64,000 bases of DNA from CAVTSA01 sp963737225 (GTDB lineage Bacteria; Chloroflexota; Dormibacteria; Dormibacterales; Dormibacteraceae): NCBI GenBank assembly GCA_963737225.1, contig CAVTSA010000013.1, positions 496,001-560,000 of the forward strand, read 5' to 3'. The position numbers and the translations under genes are program-made. Below the pieces are notes generated by a model. The model saw only the letters and a program-made list of their open reading frames with translations, did no database searches and was not told the DNA's origin. Positions 1 to 9,541 of the stretch are shown piece by piece; the stretch's first letter is position 1; each line of letters begins with the position of its first letter.

Positions 1-317
1 TGGAGCGCAACCACCGGCATTGCGCCGCCGGCCAGCCGGTCCCGCACGGTCGCGACCTGGCGCCCGTTGCCGTAGACGAGCCAGGTGTCCGTCTCCACCG
101 CCGCCACGTAATGGCGAAGGTCGTCCTCCTCGACGGCGCCGGTCGGGACCACCTCGAGGTCACCGTGCTCGCCAGGCCGGATCTCACGCCGGCGGGAGGC
201 CTCGCTGCGGCCGGTCAGGAAGTAGGCCGCGCACCAGCTGCCGTCGGGGAGGCGGCCCCAGACGATGCCGCGGCCGGGGTACGCGTTCCGCTGCAGATGT
301 TCGACCAAGGTTGCCAC
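1..317 (-). CDS. IMP cyclohydrolase-like protein (PurO family), C-terminus beyond window
   Basis: The frame reads from a GTG at 315-317 leftwards through the window edge, about 105 residues. It contains an N-terminal block NAYPGRGIVWG followed by an AAYFLTGRSEASR segment, which resembles the NPYPGRGI...GRSENSRNR signature of the PurO-type IMP cyclohydrolase family (last step of de novo purine synthesis, FAICAR to IMP). The family is best known from archaea, with bacterial homologues of the NPYPGRGI type. The end of the protein is not in the window, so the active-site residues further on cannot be judged. The start is inferred from the lack of in-frame upstream coding signal before 321. It lies 25 bp downstream of the frameshifted methyltransferase on the same strand and may be cotranscribed with it. 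Confidence 0.6.
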   Translation of the reverse strand, partial: MATLVEHLQRNAYPGRGIVWGRLPDGSWCAAYFLTGRSEASRRREIRPGEHGDLEVVPTGAVEEDDLRHYVAAVETDTWLVYGNGRQVATVRDRLAGGAMPVVAL

Positions 318-342
318 GGCTCGATCCTAGGGGCCTCCCCGC

Positions 343-1186
343 CTACCGTTTCTCCAGCTCCAGCACCAGGACCGCGGGCATTCCTTCGTAGGCTGCCAGT
401 GCCGCGTCGGGGATCACGCGCCAGGCGCGTCGCTTGGCCTGGACCTCGCGACGGGTCAGGGCCGGCTCCAGGCAGGTGACCAGATCCAGACCCGCGCGGC
501 CGAAGGAAGAGAGGTAGTCGGCGTGCGTGTGGGCGTGCTCGCGAACAAAGCGTCGCCGGCCCGACCCGTCCTCGAACGGCGCCTGCCAGCCCAGGAACGC
601 CTGCATCGGGTGCAGGACCGAGACGATCAGCCGCCCGTCGGGGTCGCAGCACGCGGGCGAACTCGCGCGCCGGGGAGTCGAGGTGCCCGACGTGCGCCAG
701 CGCCAGGCCGCAGACGGCGACGTCGAAGGTCCCGCCGGCAAACGGCATGTCGCGGAGGTCCCCCTCGACCAGCGAAGGTTCGATCTCGCGGCGCCGCATC
801 TGGTCGAGCATCCCGCGGGTGAGGTCGAACGCCGCCACCCGGTGGCCGAGCCGGAGGAGCTGAGCCGTGTGCCGGCCGGTTCCGCACGCCGCGTCCAGCG
901 CCCGGCCAGCAGGGAGGCGCTCGAGCAGCGACCAGACGGCCGGCTCCTCCAGGGCGACGATCGGGTTGCCGGGGTCGTCGTAGCTGCTCGACCAGGCGTC
1001 GTAGCCGGTCTTCGGGTCGAGCTCCGCCACCTCCTCGGCCGGCCCGGGCGCGGGCTCCTGCACCAGGCGCCGAACCTCGTCGAGGCGCCGGGCGGCCTGC
1101 TCGCCGGTGCCGTCGTACAGGTGCCGCAGCAGGGCCAGACCCTCGATGCCGACCAACAGTTCCCGAGCGTCGACAGTTCGCGGCAC
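343..1186 (-). CDS. Class I SAM-dependent methyltransferase (frameshifted)
   Basis: Two overlapping minus-strand frames together give one complete methyltransferase of about 280 residues starting at a GTG (1184-1186). The first frame carries the SAM-binding motif I (LDAACGTGRHT), motif II-like AFDLTRGML and EGDLRDMPF. At VLRP the frame shifts, and the second frame continues DGRLIVSVLHPMQAFLGW and runs to the stop at 343. Removing one C from the C4 run (G4 at 640-643 on the plus strand) restores the reading frame, so one base has been gained there. The C-terminal half after the shift looks conserved rather than decayed, which suggests a sequencing error or a very recent mutation. Substrate unknown; the fold resembles small-molecule methyltransferases of the UbiE/ubiquinone type. 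Confidence 0.6.
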
Positions 1187-1270
1187 GCCGCCGATGCTAG
1201 GCGGGGGTGCGACAGCCGGTGGATGGTCGAGCGTCCGCTGCTGTTCCTGCGTTTCAAGGACAATGATCCG

Positions 1271-1438
1271 ATGATTCACACGTTGCTCGGGGTGGCCGTC
1301 GTGCTGTTCATCCTGTGGCTCATCTTCGCCCACCTCGGCGGCCTCATCCACCTGCTCTGGATCGGCATCCTGATCGCCCTCGCCATCTGGGCCTTCGGCT
1401 TCCTCTTCCGGGGTCGACGCGCCCGAACCAGCGCCTAG
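1271..1438 (+). CDS. Small hydrophobic membrane protein (lmo0937/DUF5670-like)
   Basis: A 55-residue protein that is almost entirely two hydrophobic segments (residues 5-21 and 25-49) ending in the basic tail RGRRARTSA. Size, the HLGGLIHLLW centre and the basic end match the small lmo0937/DUF5670 family of uncharacterised membrane proteins. The ATG at 1271 is the only start that leaves the hydrophobic block at the N-terminus. It is transcribed divergently from the methyltransferase and sits 28 bp before a palindromic repeat. Function is not known for the family. Confidence 0.6.
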   Translation: MIHTLLGVAVVLFILWLIFAHLGGLIHLLWIGILIALAIWAFGFLFRGRRARTSA

Positions 1439-1466
1439 CTCCACCACCCCCCCCGCACGCGCAAAC

Positions 1467-1532
1467 CTCCGTTTTCGCGTGAAATCGGGACTATGGTGGC
1501 CGCCATAGACCCGGTTTCGCGTGAAAACGGAG
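1467..1532. repeat. Paired-palindrome intergenic element, family R1 copy 1
   Basis: A 66-bp near-perfect inverted repeat. The left arm CCGTTTTCGCGTGAAATCGG pairs with the right arm GGTTTCGCGTGAAAACGG, and the centre CTATGG/CCATAG is itself symmetrical. Each arm contains TTTCGCGTGAAA, which is close to self-complementary, so the arms also read as direct repeats. A second copy is at 46344-46408. It overlaps the annotated upstream start of the next gene. Confidence 0.8.
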
Positions 1533-2255
1533 AATGGGGGAAGCTTGGCAACGACGCTTCCGCTGAGCCTGTGTCTGGCGGCATTTGTGGTGACGTTCGT
1601 GGCCACGCGGATCGTCACCCGTCTGATCAGGTCGGGCCGAGGACCGTTCCGGGACAACGTGACCGAGGGCGGCGTCCACGTTCACCACGCGGTACCCGGC
1701 CTCGTCCTCCTGCTGGTGGGTGCGGTGACGGCGCTGGGGGCGGTCGGGTTCGTGTTCCGCTGTCTCGCGGGCCTTGCCGTGGGCGCCGGAGCCTCATTGA
1801 TCCTCGACGAGTTCGCGCTCATCCTCCGCCTCCAGGACGTGTACTGGACGCGCCAGGGTCGGGCCTCCGTGCAGGCGATCGCCCTCTTCGCGGTCTGCCT
1901 GCTGCTGATCGTGCTCGGGTTCGCCCCGGTCAGCACGCAGGACTTCACGAGCGGTCCCGCGGTCCTGGTCGTGACGCTGGCCGGCTGGGCGTCGTTCGTC
2001 GTCGCGGCCGCGATCTGCGTGCGTAAGGGCAAGTACCGCCTGGTGCTGCTTTCGATCTTCGTTTTCTTCCTGGCCTACGTCGGCGCGATCCGGCTCGCGC
2101 GGCCGGATTCCCCCTGGTTCACGAGGCACTACCCGCCGGAGTCGGAGAAGCGAGCACGAGCGGTCCGGCGGGCGGAGGCGTTCGACCACCGCTGGAGCCG
2201 GCGGTGGGTTCAGGTGGCCGACCTGATCGCCGGGGCCCCCACCAGCAGCGAGTAG
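1521..2255 (+). CDS. Integral membrane protein, unknown function
   Basis: A protein of up to 244 residues with about five hydrophobic segments, ending in a charged cytoplasmic-looking tail rich in Arg and Glu. Between the first and second membrane segments is the motif GGVHVHHAVPG, reminiscent of conserved His-containing loops in uncharacterised high-GC membrane proteins; a further conserved-looking stretch is ASLILDEFALILRLQDVYW. The GTG at 1521 lies inside the R1 palindrome. A TTG at 1545 preceded by GGGGGAAG is a plausible alternative start and would remove eight residues. I do not recognise a function. Confidence 0.6.
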   Translation: MKTENGGSLATTLPLSLCLAAFVVTFVATRIVTRLIRSGRGPFRDNVTEGGVHVHHAVPGLVLLLVGAVTALGAVGFVFRCLAGLAVGAGASLILDEFALILRLQDVYWTRQGRASVQAIALFAVCLLLIVLGFAPVSTQDFTSGPAVLVVTLAGWASFVVAAAICVRKGKYRLVLLSIFVFFLAYVGAIRLARPDSPWFTRHYPPESEKRARAVRRAEAFDHRWSRRWVQVADLIAGAPTSSE

Positions 2256-2380
2256 CTCCGACCCCGGGTAGGCAGGCGACGGCGCGGGCCGGGCGGCGCG
2301 TGCACACTTAGCGAGCAGAGCCACGAGCGTGCCGCGCCGGCCCGGGCGGTCGACTCGCGACGAAACAGGGAGGAACGAGG

Positions 2381-3163
2381 ATGTCGGAGCAAACGGCGGT
2401 CGTACCCCACTCCTTGCGGGAGCGCCTGGAGCGAGCGTCACTGACGGTCGGCACCTGGTGCATTCTGCCGACGCCGCTGACGGTCGAGCTGGTCGCCCGC
2501 TTGGGGTTCGACTTCCTGTGCATCGACACGCAGCACGGTCCGATCGGCTACGAGCAGCTGGTGGCGATGCTCCAGGTCGCCAACACGGTGGGCTGTCCGG
2601 CCCTGGTTCGCGTCGCCTCCCACGAGCGCTCCGAGCTGATGCACGCGCTCGACGCAGGTGCGCAGGGACTGGTCGTTCCGATGGTGGATGATGCGGCGGA
2701 GGCACGGCGCCTGGTCTCCGCGTGCCGGTACCCGCCGGACGGTGAGCGGAGCTGGGGGCCGTATCGCCCGGTGCTGGGGGCTCCGGCGCAGTCCGCGGAG
2801 GTGGCCAACCGGCGCGTCGCCGTGATCCTCATGATCGAGACCCGCGAAGGTTTGCGAAACGTGGAGGAGATTGCGGCCGTGCCGGGGGTGGACGGACTGC
2901 TGGTGGGCCCGAGCGACCTCGCGATCACCCACGACACCTCCGCCGGTGCCGACGAGCACACCTCGCTCATCCGGCGGGTCCTTGCCGCTGGCGCCGGCCA
3001 CGGAGTCGCCGTCGGCAACGTCTGCGGGGATCTCGAGTCCGCACGGCGCTGGGCCGGCGAGGGGATGCGGTTCCTCACCGTGGGGTCGGACCTGGGTTGG
3101 CTGGCGACCGCGGCCAACGCCGACGCAACCGGGGCGCGTTCCGCTCTCCCCTGGGCCCCATAA
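2381..3163 (+). CDS. HpcH/HpaI family aldolase
   Basis: 260 residues with the full TIM-barrel signature of class II 4-hydroxy-2-oxoacid aldolases (HpaI/RhmA/GarL type), which cleave or form C-C bonds to pyruvate using a divalent metal. Visible motifs are GTWCILPTP at the start, the catalytic His in DTQHG (residue 52), the Arg of the LVRVAS strand (77), metal ligands Glu in MIETREG (153) and Asp in GPSDLA (179). An AGGGAGGAACGAGG ribosome site precedes the ATG. It is not in an obvious operon, so the natural substrate is not indicated by context. Confidence 0.85.
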   Translation: MSEQTAVVPHSLRERLERASLTVGTWCILPTPLTVELVARLGFDFLCIDTQHGPIGYEQLVAMLQVANTVGCPALVRVASHERSELMHALDAGAQGLVVPMVDDAAEARRLVSACRYPPDGERSWGPYRPVLGAPAQSAEVANRRVAVILMIETREGLRNVEEIAAVPGVDGLLVGPSDLAITHDTSAGADEHTSLIRRVLAAGAGHGVAVGNVCGDLESARRWAGEGMRFLTVGSDLGWLATAANADATGARSALPWAP

Positions 3164-3215
3164 GTGGGACGGATTTGCCGCAGAGGTGCAAAACGGAGAT
3201 TTGCCGGGTGCGGGG

Positions 3216-4464
3216 TTAGAGGAAGAGCCGCGTGAACTCCTGGTGGAATCCGGGAAAGGTCTTCGTGACGCACTGCGGGTCGTCCAGCACCACCCCCGGC
3301 GCGCGGAGGCCGAGGACCGAGAACGACATCGCGATCCGGTGGTCGCGGTGGCAGGCGATCGTGGCCGGACCCGGCGTGGCGGGGAGTACCCGCAACCAGT
3401 CCGGGCCCTCCTCCACCGGCACCCCGCAGGCGCGCAGCCCGGCCGCCGTCACCGCGACCCGGTCCGACTCCTTGCGGCGCGTGTGGCCGATCCCGACGAT
3501 CGTGACCGGCGCGTCGGCGTAGGGAGCCAGCGCCGCCAGCGTCATCATGGTGTCCGAGACCGCGTTCATGTCGAACGTCTGGCCACCGCGCAGGCCGCCG
3601 GCGGGGCCGGTGACCGTGGTCGCGTCGGAGCCCCGCTCGACTCTGGCACCCATCGCCTCCAAAAGGTCCACGAAGGCCAGGTCGCCCTGCGCGCTCGAGG
3701 TCCCGAGCGCGGGGACGGTGAGCGTGCGCCCGGTGAGCGCAGCGCCGGCGAAGAAGTAGGAGGCGGTCGAGGCGTCGGGCTCGATGGTCAGCTCGCGCGG
3801 CTGGTAGCCGACCGGTCGGGACCGTGATCTCGGTGTCCGGAGACCCCTCCGCGGTGACGCCAAAGCGGCGCATCAGACCCAGCGTCATCTCCACGTAGGG
3901 CCGGCTGGCGAGGTCGGTCGTGCGCAGCCGCAGCGGGTTCCGCATGAGGGGTGCCGCCAGGAGCAGCCCGCTGACGTACTGGCTCGACTGGTGGGCGTCC
4001 ACCACCACCTCGCCGCCGCGCAGGCCCTGGGCCTCGAGCACGAAGGGCAGATCCTGAGCCCCCTCGCGGGTCACCGTCGCGCCCAGCGACCGAAGGCCAT
4101 CGAGCAGCGGTCCCAGCGGGCGGGCGCGGAGCTGCTCGGTGCCGTCGAACCTGAACCGGCCACGACCGGTCGCGGCCAGCGCGGGAAGAAAGCGCGCGGC
4201 AGTTCCCGCGTCCCGGCAAAGGACCTCGCCGGTGGGGCCCTGGGGTCCGGCCCCGGTGCCGCTGACCGTCCAGGCCTCCTCTTCCATGGCCACGGAGTAG
4301 CCGAGTGCGCGGAGCCCCCCGGCGAACGCGAGCGTGTCGTCGCTCTCGAGAGCCTGCCGCAGCACCGAGCGGCCCGGTGCACCCGCCGCGCAGAGCAGGG
4401 CCCGGTTGGTCAGGCTCTTGGAGCCTGGGATCCGAGCGGTGAGCGCGGCCCCTACCGTGCCCAC
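3216..4464 (-). CDS. aroA: 3-phosphoshikimate 1-carboxyvinyltransferase (EPSP synthase), frameshifted
   Basis: Two minus-strand frames together make a full-length EPSP synthase of about 415 residues (shikimate pathway, shikimate-3-phosphate plus PEP to EPSP). The first frame has IPGSKSLTNRALL (substrate-binding Lys, Ser, Arg), RDAGTAARFLPAL and HQSSQYVSGLLLAAP. The second has EPDASTASYFFAG, DMNAVSDTMMTLA, GIGHTRRKESDR and HRDHRIAMSF. The frame changes near 3810, between ITVPTG and GYQPRELTIEPDAS; deleting one base there gives the expected GGY continuity. The GTG start at 4464 overlaps the end of the amidase gene by 13 bp. All catalytic motifs are intact on both sides, and aroA is normally essential, so the shift is more likely an assembly error than real decay unless another copy exists. 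Confidence 0.8.
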
Positions 4465-5615
4465 GCCGCCTCCAGCGCGGCCGCGACCTCCAGCAGCTCC
4501 CGCTCGTGTCCGAAGTGGCCGATCACCTGGATTCCCACCGGCAGCGCGCCTTCGGGCACCGGCGCGGGCAGCGAGACGACGGGATGACCGGTGGTGTTGA
4601 ACGGGCGCGTGAACCCGCTCAGGTCGAGGCGGCTGTAGGGTTCACCGATGCGGGGCGCCACGATCCGCGTCGTGGGCAGCAGCAGCGCGTCGAGGTCGGC
4701 GAGCGCGGCCTCCACGTCCACGCGCAGCAGGGCCTGCGAGCCGAGCGCGGCGACCAGATCACCCCGCGGTACGGTTGCCGCCTGGACCAGCCGGTCCCGG
4801 ATGTCGGCGCCGTACCGGTCGGAGGCGCTCGCGAGCCATCGGCGGTGGAGCGCCGCGGCTTCGACGTCGAGGATGGCGGTGCCCGTGTCGAGGAGCGCCT
4901 GGTGCTCGGGGAACGGGACCCGGGGCAACGCGCCCGCGACCATCTCCCACGCCTCGCGGACGCCGGGGCCCAGGTCCAGCGCCCACCCCTCGGGCACGCC
5001 GATCCGGTAGAAGTCGAGCGGCCGCGTGGTGCTGGGCACCAGGTCTCGCAGCTCTGACATCGACTCCAGAGCCGCGGCCGCCGCCGGCAGGTCCGCCGCC
5101 AGCGGTCCAATCGTGTCGAGCGTTCGGGAGAGCGGGAACACGCCCTGCGAGTCGACGGTGCCGATCGTGGGCTTGATCCCCACCACCCCGCAGAGCGCCG
5201 CCGGGACCCGGATCGAGCCGCCGGTGTCGGTACCCAGCGCCCAGTCGCAGAGCTGCGCCGCCACCGCTGCCGCTGACCCACCCGACGATCCACCCGCGAC
5301 GTGACCCCGTGCGCGCGGGTTCTGCACCACGCCGTAGTGGGGGTTCTCCGAGGTCAGGCCGAACGCGAACTCGTGCAGGTTCGTCTTGCCCACGATGACC
5401 GCGCCGGACGCGCGGATCCGCTCCACCACCGGCGCGTCCTCGGTCGCCGGCTCGGCCCCGAGGACGGTCGCTCCGGCGGTGGTCACCGTGCCCCGGACGT
5501 CGACCAGGTCCTTGATCCCGACGCTGGGCCCGGGACCCTCCTCCTCGGTCAGCGAGATGAACGCGTGATCCTCCCAGTCGGTGCGAATGCGGGCGCGCGA
5601 CTCGTCGGCGTTCAT
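4452..5615 (-). CDS. Amidase signature family protein (GatA-like)
   Basis: 387 residues of the amidase signature family, somewhat shorter than the 450-500 typical of GatA. The Ser-cisSer-Lys triad is visible: Lys in VGIKDLVDV near the N-terminus, then AGGSSGGSAAAVAA and the nucleophile region GTDTGGSIRVPAALCG. The C-terminus keeps the PLPVGIQVIGHFGHE substrate-loop signature. It is more likely a stand-alone amidase for small amides than a tRNA amidotransferase subunit, since no gatB or gatC is nearby. Its stop overlaps the start of aroA and it is in the same direction as coxG upstream. Confidence 0.8.
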   Translation of the reverse strand: MNADESRARIRTDWEDHAFISLTEEEGPGPSVGIKDLVDVRGTVTTAGATVLGAEPATEDAPVVERIRASGAVIVGKTNLHEFAFGLTSENPHYGVVQNPRARGHVAGGSSGGSAAAVAAQLCDWALGTDTGGSIRVPAALCGVVGIKPTIGTVDSQGVFPLSRTLDTIGPLAADLPAAAAALESMSELRDLVPSTTRPLDFYRIGVPEGWALDLGPGVREAWEMVAGALPRVPFPEHQALLDTGTAILDVEAAALHRRWLASASDRYGADIRDRLVQAATVPRGDLVAALGSQALLRVDVEAALADLDALLLPTTRIVAPRIGEPYSRLDLSGFTRPFNTTGHPVVSLPAPVPEGALPVGIQVIGHFGHERELLEVAAALEAAWAR

Positions 5616-5640
5616 CCCGTGCTCCTGGCGCCGCGAGCCG

Positions 5641-6506
5641 TCAGGAGCGCCCGCCGCCGAAGAGGCGCCGGATCCGCTCCCAGACGATCGAGAAGAAGAG
5701 GCCGAAGGCGTTGATCGGCTTGGCTTCAGCGGTGATCGGGGGACGGGGGGTGGGCGTGGGCGCCGGGGCGGGCGCGGCCGTCGTCGAGGTCGCCACGGGC
5801 GCCGGGGCCGGGGCCTCGGCGGCGGGTGCCTCGACCGGCGAGGCGCCGGCCGGCGGCGGTTGGGCTGTTCGGGGCTGCGTCACGGCTCCGGCTGCGGACG
5901 TCTCCGTGGTGGTCGCCGGCGCTGCCGCGGTCTCGCCCAGGGGCTCCCCGGCGGATGCCGTCTCGCCCCAGCCGCACCGGCCGTAGCCGCACCGGCCGCG
6001 GCTGCACCGGCCCCGGCGCCCCCATCCACGGCTGGGGGCGGCTCGGTCGCGGGCGTGCCGTCGGCCTCCAGGTTGGCTTTGATGCAGTTCGCCATCTGGC
6101 CGACGAGCCGCCTCGACACATCCTCCATGACGCCGCGCCCGAAGTTGGCGACGCGTCCGGCGACCGCGAAGTCGGTCGACAGTGTCACCTCGGAACCACC
6201 GTCTTTGGGATTCACGGACATGGTCGCCGTGGCCCGCGCCGAACCCGACCCGGTGGTCTCGCGCCCGGACGCCTTGAGGACAGCCGTGTGGGCCTCGGCG
6301 TCGCGGTCCGCGATCTCCGCGTTTCCGCTGTAGGAGACCGTGATAGGACCAACCTTGATCTTCACCCGCCCCTTGAACGTGTTGTCGTCGATGGTCTCGA
6401 CGAGTTCCGCGCCGGGCACGCACCCCACGATGTGCTCGACATCGAGAAGGAACGCATAGACCCGGTCCGGAGGCGCGCCGACCTCAAAGACGTTCTCTAT
6501 CTCCAT
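5641..6506 (-). CDS. coxG: CoxG-like SRPBCC protein, membrane-anchored (frameshifted)
   Basis: The ATG at 6504-6506 opens an SRPBCC (START-like) domain of about 150 residues: MEIENVFEVGAPPDRVYAFL, the CVPGAEL loop, VGPITVSYSG, and GRGVMEDVSRRLVGQMANCI. This is the CO-dehydrogenase subunit G fold, thought to help assemble or recruit the molybdenum hydroxylase. An Ala/Pro-rich linker follows, in which the frame shifts at a C4 run (5966-5969 on the plus strand); one missing G restores the frame into GETAAAP...FGLFFSIVWERIRRLFGGGRS, an amphipathic C-terminal anchor typical of CoxG. It is divergent from coxS with 157 bp between start codons, fitting a shared regulatory region. Confidence 0.75.
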
Positions 6507-6511
6507 GGCAG

Positions 6512-6535
6512 TTGCCGATGAATATACTGGCGTTG
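6512..6535 (+). promoter_or_regulatory. Candidate -10 region for the cox operon in the coxG-coxS divergent spacer
   Basis: The 157-bp spacer between the divergent coxG and coxS start codons contains an unusually AT-rich stretch with TATACT at 6523-6528, a good match to a sigma-70 -10 box. No convincing -35 box is present 16-18 bp upstream, so this is only a candidate; the reverse strand reads TATATT at the same place and could serve coxG. Confidence 0.25.
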
Positions 6536-6663
6536 CTGTTCGTCCCGGCATCACCGTGGCTTCGCCGACGGTGGTGTCACATCTTTCACCTGTCCGCTCG
6601 TCACCGGCGTCGAGGTCCGGGTTTCGGCAGGCCTGGGGCCAGTGCGGTGGACCGAGGGAGCGA

Positions 6664-7155
6664 ATGAAACACCGGATTCGCGTCACCGTCAACGGGACTT
6701 CCCGAGAAGACGAAGTCGAACCGCGGCTGCTGCTCGTGCACTATCTCCGCGATGTCATGGGATTGACCGGTACGCACGTCGGCTGCGACACCAGCCAGTG
6801 TGGTGCGTGCACCATCCACCTGGACGGGAAGGCGGTCAAGAGCTGCACGCTGTTCGCCGTCCAGGCCGACGGTCACGAGCTCAAGACGATCGAAGGCCTG
6901 GCCGCCCCCGACGGCACGCTCCACCCGCTGCAGCAGGCGTTCTGGGACGAGCACGGTCTCCAGTGCGGCTACTGCACGCCCGGGTTCATCATGGCCGGCG
7001 TCTATCTGCTGGAGCAGAACCCGCACCCTACTGAGGACGAGATCCGGAAGGGCCTGGAAGGCAACCTCTGCCGCTGCACCGGCTACGTCAACATCGTCAA
7101 GGCGGTGTCGGCGGCCGCCCGTGCCACCGCTGCCGCCGGAGCCGCGGAGAGATAA
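6664..7155 (+). CDS. coxS: Molybdenum hydroxylase small subunit, two [2Fe-2S] clusters (CoxS-like)
   Basis: 163 residues, the usual size for the iron-sulfur subunit of xanthine dehydrogenase/CO dehydrogenase enzymes. The N-terminal plant-type [2Fe-2S] cluster is ligated by Cys 41, 46, 49 and 61 (GCDTSQCGACTIHLDG...SCTLF) and the C-terminal helical cluster by Cys 101, 104, 136 and 138 (CGYCTPGF...LCRCTGY). These pass electrons from the Mo site to FAD. The ATG at 6664 follows a GAGGGAGCG ribosome site; an open frame further upstream has no domain content. First gene of the coxSLM operon. Confidence 0.92.
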   Translation: MKHRIRVTVNGTSREDEVEPRLLLVHYLRDVMGLTGTHVGCDTSQCGACTIHLDGKAVKSCTLFAVQADGHELKTIEGLAAPDGTLHPLQQAFWDEHGLQCGYCTPGFIMAGVYLLEQNPHPTEDEIRKGLEGNLCRCTGYVNIVKAVSAAARATAAAGAAER

Positions 7156-7159
7156 GGCC

Positions 7160-9541
7160 ATGGCTGTCTCACAGCTTGTCGGGGCCAGGATCCACCGGCG
7201 CGAGGACCCCCGGCTGATCACCGGTCGCGGACGCTACGTGGATGACCACAACCGGCCCGGCCAGCTCTGGCTGGAGGTCGTCCGCAGCCCCTACGCCCAC
7301 GCCAGGATCGTCGGCATCGACGCCGCCGAGGCGAGGAAGGCGCCCGGGGTGGTGGCGGTCTACACGGCCGACGACATCGGGAAGGTGGTCGCCGGCGCGA
7401 TGCCGGTCGCACCCGCGTTCACGCCGACGCATCAGACCGAGCCGCCCCGCTCGCCGCTGGCCACAGGTGAGGTCACCTTTCAGGGCGAGGCGGTCGCGGT
7501 CGTGATCGCCGCTGAGCGATACCAGGCGGCGGACGCGGTGGAGCTGGTGGACGTCGAGTACGATCCACTGCCGGTCGTCCACGACATCGAGGAGGCGATC
7601 AAGGCCGGGTCCCCCAAGGTGCACACCGACCTCGACGGCCCGAACATCGCCTGGGACATTCCCTACACCCCCGACGTCCCCGAGGTCTTCGACGCGGCCG
7701 AGGTGGTCGTAAAGGAGCGCATCCTCCAGCAGCGGCTGGCCCCGACGGCGATGGAGCCGCGCGGTGTGCTGGCAGATTGGGACCCGGCCGACCGGGCGAT
7801 GACGATGTGGCTCTCGTCCCAGAATCCCCACTTCATCCGCCTCTTCATCAGTGGGGCGATGGGGATCCCGGAGACCAGGTTCCGCGTCATCTCGCCCGAC
7901 GTGGGCGGCGGCTTCGGGTGCAAGATCAGCCCCTACCCGGAGGACTACCTGGTCCCCGCCGCGTCCAAGCTCCTCGGGAAACCGGTCAAGTGGATCGAGA
8001 CCCGCACCGAAAGCCTCCAGACGACCACCCACGGCCGCGGCCAGGTCTTCGACGTCGAGCTGGCGGGCACCAGCGGCGGCAAGATCCAGGGGCTCCGGGT
8101 CACGCAGTACCTCGACGCCGGGGCGTACATCGGCACGTTCGGCGGCTTCCAGGCCTGTGCCTGCCTGGTTTCCAGCGGCGCCTACGACATCCCCAAGGTG
8201 GCGGCGAGGACCGTCGGCGTGCTCACCAACCGCGTGCCCACCGACCCCTACCGCGGCGCTGGGCGGCCTGAGGCGACGCACCTGATCGAGCGCCTGGTCA
8301 ACATCTACGCCCGGAAGATCGGCGCCGATCCGGTCGAGGTCCGGCGCCAGAACTTCGTCCGCGAGTTCCCGCACCCCAACCCGTTCGGGCTCGTGTACGA
8401 CTCGGGCGACTACGACAAGTCGCTCGACAAGGCGCTCGGGATCGCCGGCTATGAGGAGCTACGGCGGCAGCAGGCGGAGGGCCGCGCGCAGGGCAGATAC
8501 CTGGGCATCGGGATCTCGACCTGGATCGAGCTCTGTGGCTTCGGCCCCTCGGGGGCGACCGCGCCCGCGACTGGAGGCCTGTCTCTGACCGAATCGGCGC
8601 ACGTGCGGGTGTTCCCCACCGGCAGCGTCGCCGTCTACGTCGGCACCCACTCCCACGGGCAGGGCCACGACACCACGTTCACCCAGATCGTCGCGGACGC
8701 CCTCGGGGTGTCCTATGACTCGGTCGAGCTGCACCACGGCGACACCAACGAGGGACCATCTTTCGGGTACGGCACCTACGGGTCGCGTTCGCTGGCGGTC
8801 GGCGGCATGTCGATCTACAAGTCCTGCCAGAAGGTGGTGGACAAGGCGACCAAGATCGCGGCCCATCTTTTCGAGGCCGATCCGGCAGACATCTCGTTCG
8901 ATGGCGGGGATTTCTACGTGAAGGGCAACCCGGGCAGCCGCAAGCCCTTCGGCGAGGTCGCGTTCGCCGCCTACGGCATGAACCTCCCCGAGGGGATGGA
9001 GATGGGCCTGGAGGCGATCTCCTACTTCGACCCACCCAACCTGGTCTGGCCGTTCGGCGCGCACATCTCCCTGGTCGAGGTGGACCCGGAGACCGGCGGG
9101 GTGGACCTGAAGCGCTACGTCGCGGTCGACGACTGCGGCGTCGTGATCAATCCCATGATCGTGGAAGGACAGCTCCACGGCGGCATCGCGCAAGGCATCG
9201 CCCAGGCCCTGTTCGAAGAGGTCGTCTACGACGAGGACGGGGCCCTCAAGACGGGTTCGATGGTGGACTACCTGGTCCCGACCATCAACGAGATCCCCAA
9301 CCTCGAGATCGATCGGACGGTCACCCCCACCCCGGTCAACGAGCTCGGGGTCAAGGGCATCGGGGAGGCGGGGACGATCGCCTCCAGCGCCTGCATCATC
9401 AACGCGATCTGCGACGCGCTGGCGCCGCTCGGCATCGATCACGTCGACATGCCGGCCAGCCCGGACCGGCTCTGGAGGACGATTCAGGAAGTGAAGGCAA
9501 AGCAGGCTGCGCCGGCCGCAGCAACGGGAGGCGAGGCATGA
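7160..9541 (+). CDS. coxL: Molybdenum hydroxylase large subunit (form-II CoxL-like)
   Basis: 793 residues, the molybdopterin-cytosine-dinucleotide binding subunit. It begins LVGARIHRREDPRLITGRGRYVDD, has SQNPHFIRLF and DVGGGFGCKISPYPED, and keeps the base-catalyst Glu in VKGIGEAGT (about residue 735). The active-site loop is DPYRGAGRPE (residues ~363-369). True aerobic CO dehydrogenase (form I) carries AYxCSFR with the Cys that binds Cu, while form II and related hydroxylases carry YRGAGR. The enzyme is therefore better called a CODH-form-II-like hydroxylase; its substrate could be CO at low affinity, a purine, an aldehyde or an aromatic compound. The start is 5 bp after coxS ends and the stop overlaps coxM. 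Confidence 0.9.
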   Translation: MAVSQLVGARIHRREDPRLITGRGRYVDDHNRPGQLWLEVVRSPYAHARIVGIDAAEARKAPGVVAVYTADDIGKVVAGAMPVAPAFTPTHQTEPPRSPLATGEVTFQGEAVAVVIAAERYQAADAVELVDVEYDPLPVVHDIEEAIKAGSPKVHTDLDGPNIAWDIPYTPDVPEVFDAAEVVVKERILQQRLAPTAMEPRGVLADWDPADRAMTMWLSSQNPHFIRLFISGAMGIPETRFRVISPDVGGGFGCKISPYPEDYLVPAASKLLGKPVKWIETRTESLQTTTHGRGQVFDVELAGTSGGKIQGLRVTQYLDAGAYIGTFGGFQACACLVSSGAYDIPKVAARTVGVLTNRVPTDPYRGAGRPEATHLIERLVNIYARKIGADPVEVRRQNFVREFPHPNPFGLVYDSGDYDKSLDKALGIAGYEELRRQQAEGRAQGRYLGIGISTWIELCGFGPSGATAPATGGLSLTESAHVRVFPTGSVAVYVGTHSHGQGHDTTFTQIVADALGVSYDSVELHHGDTNEGPSFGYGTYGSRSLAVGGMSIYKSCQKVVDKATKIAAHLFEADPADISFDGGDFYVKGNPGSRKPFGEVAFAAYGMNLPEGMEMGLEAISYFDPPNLVWPFGAHISLVEVDPETGGVDLKRYVAVDDCGVVINPMIVEGQLHGGIAQGIAQALFEEVVYDEDGALKTGSMVDYLVPTINEIPNLEIDRTVTPTPVNELGVKGIGEAGTIASSACIINAICDALAPLGIDHVDMPASPDRLWRTIQEVKAKQAAPAAATGGEA

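Noticed and set aside
3172..3210. Short direct repeat GATTTGCCG in the spacer between the aldolase and aroA
   Set aside because: Only 9 bp, one spacing, no self-complementary arms. Its GAGGTGCAAA resembles the R4 flank, but too weakly to include in a family.
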